DNA from: Streptococcus rubneri
Lineage (GTDB): Bacteria; Bacillota; Bacilli; Lactobacillales; Streptococcaceae
DNA: 64,000 bases
Assembly (NCBI RefSeq): GCF_004785935.1
Contig: NZ_SRRP01000001.1
Coordinates: forward strand, 1,302,001 to 1,366,000
Reading direction: 5' to 3'
Of the stretch, positions 57,772 through 64,000 are shown in pieces; position 1 is the stretch's first letter; every line of letters begins with the position of its first letter. The position numbers and the translations under genes are program-made. The notes below the pieces were generated by a model. That model ran no database searches. It saw nothing but the letters and a program-made list of their open reading frames with translations, and had not been told where the DNA came from.

Positions 57772-59658
57772 TCATTCTCCTCTAAGTTGTCTTAAGCGTT
57801 CTGTTAATCGGTCTCTTCGTTCAATATTGGTTCTCAATTTATCATCTCGTGTCATGGTTTTCCTATAAGCACGAGTGAAGGCATTGGATCCTTGGGCTTT
57901 GTACATGGCTTGAGGATCTTTATATTCCTCTAATTTGTGCTCAATACTATTAATGCGGAGCTGTTTAAATGGAGAAATCCACTCTTCTTTAAGAGTTTGA
58001 AATTCCTCGTTTGAACTTGGTGTTGGCTCTACTGTGATTGCAGATTCCATTGAAGGAGTTGGTGGTATTTTTTCTTCAACTGGTTTAATCCCTTCTAGCG
58101 TTTGCTTTGTTTTCGGAATGCTTGGTTCTGGAGCATCTGGACTTATCGGAGTCTCAAGTGTTTCTGCTGGGAGCACTTCATCAGGTTGGTGCTCTGATCC
58201 CTTATTGGTAAAGAAAGATCCGACATTTTGGAAGTGACTTTTGGCATTCATCACCATTCCGGCTCCGAAACCAGCACCTGCTAAGGCAAAATTCCCAAGA
58301 TGTTGAGCAGATGAAAGACTTCTCGATGGTACTTGTGAAGCTACCTCTCTGGTCTTTGTGACCCCTTTTTCAACTTTGTTTCCAATATCATTCGCAACCA
58401 TTCGAGCTTTGGATCCAAGAATGAATTGGATCAGTTCAGCTTTGTATTTCCATAGAAAGAAATATACGAGTCCCTTTGAGACGACTGAAATGAGTAGTTT
58501 AAAGACAAGGCCGAAGATGATCAAGGATGGAAGAGTTTTAAGGATACTATCAAAACCTGTAATGACGATATTTTCTATCATTTTTTCAATGTAGAAGACT
58601 AATAGAGTTAATAGACTTGTGATAGCTGGGAAAAGTAGCCCGCCAAACATGACTTTCAAGACTCCAAAAATCAAATCTTGCATTCTTGGTACAAAGGACA
58701 TTAGAAGTACAATTGGAAAGAGCAGGATCATCATCAGGACGAGTGTTTGCGCAATGACGTTTAACATTTGAATCAAAATAACCGGTATCGCTAATACGAA
58801 GGCTTCACAGATTTTGAAGATGACGTAAAACATACGGGTAAAGATGAAGTCAGGCATAGCTGAAACCCACCGGTTCTTTTCACCATCATCATTGGCTCCA
58901 TTTCCTAGTTCATCAAGATATTTATTCCGATCTTTCGATTTTACTGATTTAAAGTTTCCATTCTTATCGCCTGTTCCTAGTACCTTACTATCGTCAAAAG
59001 TTTCTTGTTTCCCATCTTGGCTATTCTTATATTTCCCGTTTTCTTGTCCTGTATTGACAAAGACATAAGCTTTATAAGAGGTTTCTGCAATATAGCTATC
59101 TGCCATGGAATCGCCAATTTTTATGGATTTATTATTTCCATACTCCACCTTGATATTCGTGATATTTTTAGTGACATCTTGAGAGACATGGTTGATAGTA
59201 TCAAGTAGATACAGACCACCTGATGTTCCAGCAATTGTTCCAAAGTAACCAAAACCAAGGATGAGAACTAGAAAGACATGAAGGAGTGTTCTTGAAAAAG
59301 CTCCCTTAGAAAAGAAAAACTGATAAAAGAGATAAAACGCTAGAATCAGAAGCAACATTGAAACGAGTGATTGTTTTGCGACTCCACCAGAACTTGAACC
59401 GATAAATCCTTTCCAAATATTCATTGCTCCATTAAACACATAGTCCTTGTAGTTGGAGTAGAGATCAATCTTTTCGAGAATCCGAATCAGCAAAGAAAAG
59501 AAGCCCACCACTGCGTTTAGAATGAAAAAGAAGAAGTTGACGAAAAGCTCATTAATCAGAACCCAAGCCCCGTTAAAGGAAGCGAACCCAGTAGGCTCCA
59601 TGTAAGACTTGAGAGAGAAGATATCAACTCCCCTTAGTTTGTCAAAAGCTTCTTGCAT
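57772..59658 (-). CDS. ConG/VirB6-like polytopic conjugation protein
   Basis: 628 residues. About seven membrane helices lie in the first 420 residues (about 30-55, 85-115, 120-150, 285-310, 310-335, 350-375, 385-410). A hydrophilic outside loop is at about 155-285. A Pro-rich, Ser/Glu-rich cytoplasmic tail ends in a basic, Arg-rich segment. The layout and position match ConG/Orf15 (VirB6/TrbL-like), a channel component of Gram-positive ICE secretion systems. AGGAGGTG precedes the ATG. Confidence 0.85.
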   Translation of the reverse strand: MQEAFDKLRGVDIFSLKSYMEPTGFASFNGAWVLINELFVNFFFFILNAVVGFFSLLIRILEKIDLYSNYKDYVFNGAMNIWKGFIGSSSGGVAKQSLVSMLLLILAFYLFYQFFFSKGAFSRTLLHVFLVLILGFGYFGTIAGTSGGLYLLDTINHVSQDVTKNITNIKVEYGNNKSIKIGDSMADSYIAETSYKAYVFVNTGQENGKYKNSQDGKQETFDDSKVLGTGDKNGNFKSVKSKDRNKYLDELGNGANDDGEKNRWVSAMPDFIFTRMFYVIFKICEAFVLAIPVILIQMLNVIAQTLVLMMILLFPIVLLMSFVPRMQDLIFGVLKVMFGGLLFPAITSLLTLLVFYIEKMIENIVITGFDSILKTLPSLIIFGLVFKLLISVVSKGLVYFFLWKYKAELIQFILGSKARMVANDIGNKVEKGVTKTREVASQVPSRSLSSAQHLGNFALAGAGFGAGMVMNAKSHFQNVGSFFTNKGSEHQPDEVLPAETLETPISPDAPEPSIPKTKQTLEGIKPVEEKIPPTPSMESAITVEPTPSSNEEFQTLKEEWISPFKQLRINSIEHKLEEYKDPQAMYKAQGSNAFTRAYRKTMTRDDKLRTNIERRDRLTERLRQLRGE

Positions 59659-59669
59659 GGATTCACCTC

Positions 59670-62174
59670 CTAACTAGCGTATTTATTTTCAAGGCTTGAT
59701 GATACCGTAGCTTTCATTGGTTTTAGAAGCATATCAATATCTTCAAAGATGTTGTGTACGGAAATCATATTGAGATTGCCATACACGTCATAGTATAGGC
59801 ATTGACCAGAGATCATATTGTCAATCCATTCGAGATTGCTTTCAGTGACTTCGAGATTGACATGTTTTAAGATATCTTCTCGTTCAGACTTTTCATAGAA
59901 AGCAAAGATAGTCCCAAATCCCGTTGTATCATCGTCATTTTCTGCATCATGTACAGATTGAGTAATCAGTGCCAAGGTATTGTTTTTGGAGCGTCCAATC
60001 CGACGCATATTTTTGATAACGGCTTTTCCTTCTGCGGACTTCATAAGAATCCATGCTTCGTCAAAGAACTCAATAGTATCTTCATTTTCATTTCGTTCTC
60101 CAAAGTGAGTACAGAAAGCACCCAGCGCAAACATGAGGGTAATAGAGTTGCGTTCGTGATCTGAAATCTTTGTGGAATCGTCTTTTGGTAGCTTGAGGTT
60201 ATTGACCTCAAGGATGGTCACTCGTGATTCATAGTTAAGTCCTCGAGTAGTCCCATCTGAAAAGGCTAGTTCCAAGATAGAGTTTGTGACAATTGAGGTC
60301 AGATAACGACCAACCGAAGCAATTTCAGAGGAAGTAGAGTCTCTCAGAACTTTTAGGACGTGTTTAAATCCGACTTTCTCACCAGCGACTCGTTTTTCTA
60401 CAATCGCATTAATAGCTTCTGTGATCGCTGTTTTCTGGTCCATTGTGACATCATCTACAGCTTGTAGTAGAAACTCAAGCATATTCTTTGCGACCTCTAC
60501 AGCTTGTTCTTTATCTAGAACGACAATAGGATCTAAGACTCCGTGGTTTGATGGAAGCGAGCTATCTAGTGTCACAAAGTTAAAGTTCTCAATCTGTTTC
60601 TTGCGTTCAGGATAGAGATGTGCAAATTCAGGTGAGTTGATCACTTCTTGATAGTGATTTCTAAGTTCACGTTTAGGGTCAATATAAAGTGTCTTGACAT
60701 TCTGTAAAGCCACACTTAAAAAGATGATCTGAGCAAGGAAGGATTTTCCTTGACCTGTTGCCCCCGTAATAATGATGTGTGGGTTCTTGGTAATCTTTCC
60801 AGCGATATCTTCTTTATTTCCTACTGTCGCATTGTAGAGAACAATGTTCTTTGAGGAATCAATAGCTTTAGAAATATTGTCCCAACGGCCTGTCCAGTTA
60901 TCTACTCGGCCGATATACCAACCGATACGGTTTCCAGAAGAGGTATTGGTAAAAGGCATGAGTTCTGAAAAGCCACGAGCTGTGACCATATGTGTCCAGG
61001 TGCGAGATTTCTTTTGGAGGTTTTCTCCATAAAGCAGAGCTTGAAAGAGATAAGGTCCGTCTTGAGAGGCTTCACTAATTTCGACTCCCATATCATCAAA
61101 GTAGTTCAAAACCACTTGCCGTCTTTGACGGAGTTGGTTCACACTAGAAGCAGAGACAATCAGATAGGCTCCATATTCGATGATATCTTCCTTGTTTCCG
61201 ACTTTCTTCATTAAGTCCTTTAGGGAGATAGAGCCCATGATGATCTCGTCTTGTTGGACAGTATCAGTATTTTCTGCCTCTTCCATGATGTTTCTGTAAC
61301 GTGTATTCGAGCGTCCCATTCGCCCCTTGATTTTACCAGTATCAATAAATTCTGCCTTGATTCGTAGCTCTACGGGAAAGTTTAAGCGTTGGATAAATTC
61401 GCCAAGATGAAAACCATTGAATTGAACAGGAAATTTACCAACCGGAAGAATAGTCACAAAAGAAGATCCATAAGGGCTTTCTAGCTTAAGAAAGCCACCT
61501 TTTAGGACTTTGATCAAGGTATCTGTGATATTGAATTGAGCACGATTAGCGAGCACCTCCTTCTTGTAGTGAGGGATATAGCGAAGGTACTGCATCCGCT
61601 GGTAATAAAAGAGTTCTTCATTAGATAACCGTTTTGCCCGAAGGACAGAGAAGGCTTGAAAAATAGTGAATTCATCACTTTTATAGTCTTCATACCAAGT
61701 GGGACTTAATTCATATTCATAGCCAAGACCCTTGGCAATTTTTTCTGAGAACTCATTGAAGCTCTCATAGGCCAAGTCTTTGACGGTCGCTCCATGATTT
61801 TGTTTGCGCAAGGTCACTCCAACGACCCAGTCAAACTGATAAGGAATTTCCATTTCATCCGTTAGACGATCCACCGTGTAAAGAAGAAGTTCTTCTCCTA
61901 GTTCTCGGCTGTCATCTGCTAGAGCATCTGAAAAGTCCCGCATTTTCTCCTCTAAAAGATAGTCTTTAGGGATCAGAGATATTTCAAAGAACTTGTTTTT
62001 CTGGAGCTTCTTCATCATTTGAGCAACAGTGATTTTGTGTTTGCCCTTTTTTTCATCATCCGTAATCGTGATAGGAGTGTTTGGAATACGATAATAAGCA
62101 ACGACGGTTTGATCTTTTTTGAGAGCTAGGTTTTCATGTGTTTCCCTAATAGGATAGGTTAAAGTAATACTCAT
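59670..62174 (-). CDS. ConE/VirB4-like conjugation ATPase
   Basis: 834 residues from the ATG at 62174 (AAAGGAGG upstream); the frame to 62213 overlaps the previous gene. Walker A is GATGQGKS (about 468-475), Walker B is IEFFDEAWILM (about 700-710), and an RIGRSKNNTLALITQ motif follows, as in VirB4/TraE ATPases. It powers the type IV secretion machine and is the most conserved conjugation protein here. It is equivalent to Tn916 Orf16 and ICEBs1 ConE. Confidence 0.93.
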   Translation of the reverse strand: MSITLTYPIRETHENLALKKDQTVVAYYRIPNTPITITDDEKKGKHKITVAQMMKKLQKNKFFEISLIPKDYLLEEKMRDFSDALADDSRELGEELLLYTVDRLTDEMEIPYQFDWVVGVTLRKQNHGATVKDLAYESFNEFSEKIAKGLGYEYELSPTWYEDYKSDEFTIFQAFSVLRAKRLSNEELFYYQRMQYLRYIPHYKKEVLANRAQFNITDTLIKVLKGGFLKLESPYGSSFVTILPVGKFPVQFNGFHLGEFIQRLNFPVELRIKAEFIDTGKIKGRMGRSNTRYRNIMEEAENTDTVQQDEIIMGSISLKDLMKKVGNKEDIIEYGAYLIVSASSVNQLRQRRQVVLNYFDDMGVEISEASQDGPYLFQALLYGENLQKKSRTWTHMVTARGFSELMPFTNTSSGNRIGWYIGRVDNWTGRWDNISKAIDSSKNIVLYNATVGNKEDIAGKITKNPHIIITGATGQGKSFLAQIIFLSVALQNVKTLYIDPKRELRNHYQEVINSPEFAHLYPERKKQIENFNFVTLDSSLPSNHGVLDPIVVLDKEQAVEVAKNMLEFLLQAVDDVTMDQKTAITEAINAIVEKRVAGEKVGFKHVLKVLRDSTSSEIASVGRYLTSIVTNSILELAFSDGTTRGLNYESRVTILEVNNLKLPKDDSTKISDHERNSITLMFALGAFCTHFGERNENEDTIEFFDEAWILMKSAEGKAVIKNMRRIGRSKNNTLALITQSVHDAENDDDTTGFGTIFAFYEKSEREDILKHVNLEVTESNLEWIDNMISGQCLYYDVYGNLNMISVHNIFEDIDMLLKPMKATVSSSLENKYAS

Positions 62175-62187
62175 AGGTCCTCCTTTT

Positions 62188-62598
62188 CTATAGATTTGTT
62201 TTTTCAAAGACAATTTCTTCTACAGGCTCTATTCGATCTTCGTGGTAGATAGCTTTTTTGTTTAGCTTAAAATCCCAGAAGTAAATCAGGTAATCTCCTA
62301 TAAAGACGTGCATCTTTTTACCGTGAGGCTCGTATTCAGTATAAAATTTGGCCAATTTGTACGGAAGATACCAATAGAGCAAGAGAGAAATTGAGTGAGT
62401 GATTTTTGCGAGTGGCACAAAGATAAACCCTCCAAAGAGTAACATGGCCACAAAAACGATGATAAAGACAATGAAAAAGGACAACTGCATAGGTGTCGCA
62501 AAGTACCATAATCGAGTGCCCTTTTTTGTCTTAATTTCTTGGATCCAATAAGGTGCATTTAGGCCCTTACTGTAATCATAAAGTCTTTCTTCTTTCAT
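62188..62598 (-). CDS. TcpE/ConD-like conjugation membrane protein
   Basis: 136 residues. It begins MKEERLYDYSKGLNAPYWIQE, with two membrane helices at about 35-58 and 60-80, followed by a short cytoplasmic domain with YEPHGKKMHVFIGDYL. This is the TcpE family pattern. It lies between the small ConC-like protein gene and conE, as in ICEBs1 (conD). The start has AAAGAAGG-like sequence upstream. It is a structural part of the transfer machine at the membrane. Confidence 0.82.
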   Translation of the reverse strand: MKEERLYDYSKGLNAPYWIQEIKTKKGTRLWYFATPMQLSFFIVFIIVFVAMLLFGGFIFVPLAKITHSISLLLYWYLPYKLAKFYTEYEPHGKKMHVFIGDYLIYFWDFKLNKKAIYHEDRIEPVEEIVFEKTNL

Positions 62599-62600
62599 GA

Positions 62601-62825
62601 TTAAAGTCCTGTTTCAACTCCAAAAAGACGCAGGAACCAGCCGACTGGTTTTAGGATTTCTTGTCCTTTAGCCATCGAAACAATGACGGCATAGAAACCA
62701 ACGACGTAGAAAAGCTGGAGCCAGGAACTATTTCGCCAAGCCTTTATAGCTAATGTTACAGCAATGGCTGTCAGGATCCAAATTCCATCCCCCTGGAGGA
62801 AGGTTCGTAGATTGTCTGTATTCAT
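62601..62825 (-). CDS. ConC-like small conjugation membrane protein
   Basis: 74 residues with two hydrophobic segments (about 13-30 and 34-50) and a short amphipathic tail (GWFLRLFGVETGL). The size, two-helix layout and location between the ConB- and ConD-like genes correspond to ConC/Orf17-type proteins. The sequence itself is not diagnostic. It starts 9 bases after the previous gene and ends 2 bases before the next. Confidence 0.7.
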   Translation of the reverse strand: MNTDNLRTFLQGDGIWILTAIAVTLAIKAWRNSSWLQLFYVVGFYAVIVSMAKGQEILKPVGWFLRLFGVETGL

Positions 62826-62834
62826 AGAGTTCTC

Positions 62835-63830
62835 CTATTCTTTATTATTTGCATAATTCAGTGGAATGGTGTGTTCTAGTTTAGTGACATAGTAGGTCTT
62901 TTCTTTTTCTGAGAGGGTAAAAGTGAAGTTTTCTGAGTGAGTGGTTCCTCCAACCTCAAAGGTTGCTTGGACATATGCGATTAGATTCTGACCATCTTTT
63001 TTAAGGTAAGTATAATCAATTGTTTTGAAGGTGGTATTGGCTATAATATCCACATCCTTAGCAATCAGATTAAGGTTATCTTGGTTAGTAGTATAGTTGG
63101 TAAAGAAGACCTTGAGGAACTTTTCAACCTTCTTACGCTGAGTATCTGAAAAGTGATCGTTAGCGGTTAATTGAAGCTGATCGTCTTCGCTAAAGTGTCC
63201 AGCTTGTGAGGATTCTATAGCAGAAAACCAAGGAAGGCCAGAAACATAATATTTCCCATCTTTTTCATCAAATGGAATATTGAAACCTGTCACAATTTCT
63301 TTTTCTTCTGTGTTGTTATCCCGATGGATGCTTTCCTTGTATTTAACCTTATAGGTCGCAACTTTTCCTTCTACAGTCACTAACTGAGAGTAGAGAAGTT
63401 CACTAGGATTTCGAACTTGACCTTGAGCTTTCACATCAGGAATGAAGTTGTAAAAGCTATTTAAGTATTCCACTTGAGCTTGTTGTTTGTCTCCTTCTTG
63501 TGGAAGGGTGAAATAAGCATAGACATAGTCGTTCAAGTAGTACTGGAGTTTATAGTCGTATTTTCTACTAGACTCCATTGGCTGTGCCTTTTGTTTTTTA
63601 GTAGCCTCTACTTGAGCTTGTAGTGTACCTACCTTATTTGATAGTGTAATAGCACGAAAGGATCCCAAGAGACCAACAAAAAGGAGGAAAGCAATTCCTC
63701 CTATGACTGCAATATTGACGGTCTTTTTATTGGTGACTTTTAGTTTTTGTGGGCCTCCTTTTTTCTCCACCTTTTTAAAGTGTGAGAGGTATTCTTTTGC
63801 TTGAAGCAAGTAGCGTTTGGCTTTATCCAT
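62835..63830 (-). CDS. TcpC/ConB-like conjugation protein (VirB8-like)
   Basis: 331 residues. A basic cytoplasmic N-terminus (about 1-35) is followed by one membrane helix (about 38-60) and a large outside part with two NTF2-like domains (about 95-215 and 220-330), the TcpC family layout. It corresponds to Tn916 Orf13 and ICEBs1 ConB and is a VirB8-like structural protein that links membrane and wall. AAAGGAGG precedes the ATG, just past the stop of the gene upstream. Confidence 0.85.
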   Translation of the reverse strand: MDKAKRYLLQAKEYLSHFKKVEKKGGPQKLKVTNKKTVNIAVIGGIAFLLFVGLLGSFRAITLSNKVGTLQAQVEATKKQKAQPMESSRKYDYKLQYYLNDYVYAYFTLPQEGDKQQAQVEYLNSFYNFIPDVKAQGQVRNPSELLYSQLVTVEGKVATYKVKYKESIHRDNNTEEKEIVTGFNIPFDEKDGKYYVSGLPWFSAIESSQAGHFSEDDQLQLTANDHFSDTQRKKVEKFLKVFFTNYTTNQDNLNLIAKDVDIIANTTFKTIDYTYLKKDGQNLIAYVQATFEVGGTTHSENFTFTLSEKEKTYYVTKLEHTIPLNYANNKE

Positions 63831-63841
63831 AGATCCTCCTT

Positions 63842-64000
63842 TTAGAGACTAGCAAGTTCAATGAGCTTTGAGCCTTTTGCATAGAGGCGCTTATTGGCTT
63901 TTTCGATCTCGCCATTAATGTAATAGTAGCCTCGTAGCTCAGTTTGGAGTTGTTCGATCAGGTCAGGTTTTAGGTCTTTGGCTTCTTCTTTTTTAAGGAG
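63842..64000 (-). CDS. C-terminal end of an ICE gene running off the right edge
   Basis: The last 52 codons of a minus-strand gene, ending ELASL and stop, 11 bases before the conB-like start. The visible part is charged and helical (KKEEAKDLKPDLIEQLQTE; NGEIEKANKRLYAKGSKLI). The family cannot be told from this piece; it belongs to the conjugation operon by spacing and direction. Confidence 0.75.
   Translation of the reverse strand, partial: LLKKEEAKDLKPDLIEQLQTELRGYYYINGEIEKANKRLYAKGSKLIELASL

Noticed and set aside
54999-64000. Prophage instead of conjugative element
   Set aside because: The integrase alone would fit a phage, but VirB4-, VirB6-, TcpC- and TcpE-like genes in conjugation order exclude this.

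Overview
The window is a chromosomal segment of a low-GC Gram-positive coccus, almost certainly an oral Streptococcus of the mitis/sanguinis/parasanguinis type. The evidence is an LPXTG-anchored peptidase, a DexB/MsmK pair, CppA, PepX, a RocS-like protein, EbfC, RNase HIII, DinB, PflB and a full mevalonate pathway. The species is not certain. Genes are tightly packed, with AGGAG-type ribosome binding sites and many shared bidirectional terminators. I saw no rRNA, tRNA, CRISPR array or complete insertion sequence.

Layout. 1-2880: 3' part of a cell-wall anchored M14 carboxypeptidase gene. 2939-5860: dexB and msmK (alpha-glucan/isomalto-oligosaccharide use) behind a cre-like promoter. 5927-11610: housekeeping genes for a PucR-type regulator, MrnC, CysS, CysE and PNPase. 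11611-12102: a non-coding stretch with two copies of a hairpin-containing repeat; a third, inverted copy lies downstream of rpsO at about 21.8 kb. 12103-15562: an SH3b lipoprotein and PepF. 15683-20763: a visibly AT-rich cassette of a LytTR response regulator, a ComD/AgrC-like kinase and a three-gene ABC-2 transporter. 20891-23841: TrxA, a DUF4649 protein, S15, a pseudouridine synthase and peptide deformylase. 23870-27660: MscS, SstT and a C69 dipeptidase. 27741-36939: MutS2, CvpA, ZapA, glutathione peroxidase, RNase HIII, signal peptidase I, RecD2 and DinB. 37165-41189: pyruvate formate-lyase, a split ThrE exporter and a small membrane protein. 41379-47684: the mevalonate pathway in two convergent operons (mvaS-mvaA and mvaK1-mvaD-mvaK2-fni). 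47805-54920: a serine hydrolase, CppA, a DUF308/papain-like fusion, PepX, RocS, an exonuclease and EbfC.

From about 54,940 to the right edge is one end of an integrative conjugative element (ICE). It has a tyrosine integrase and a DUF3173 protein (candidate excision factor), then conjugation genes in the same order as ICEBs1/Tn916-type machines: ConB/TcpC, a small ConC-like protein, ConD/TcpE, ConE/VirB4, ConG/VirB6-like and CwlT. All are on the minus strand and run without an obvious terminator into integrase and then toward ebfC. The element continues past base 64000, so its relaxase, coupling protein and regulators are not visible.

The best candidates for something not well described are: the repeat family with compensating changes in its hairpin; the TCS-ABC cassette without a recognisable signal peptide; the DUF308 fusion to a permuted papain-like domain; a PerR-box-like site filling the spacer of the trxA-operon promoter; and the continuous conjugation-to-integrase operon pointing into ebfC.
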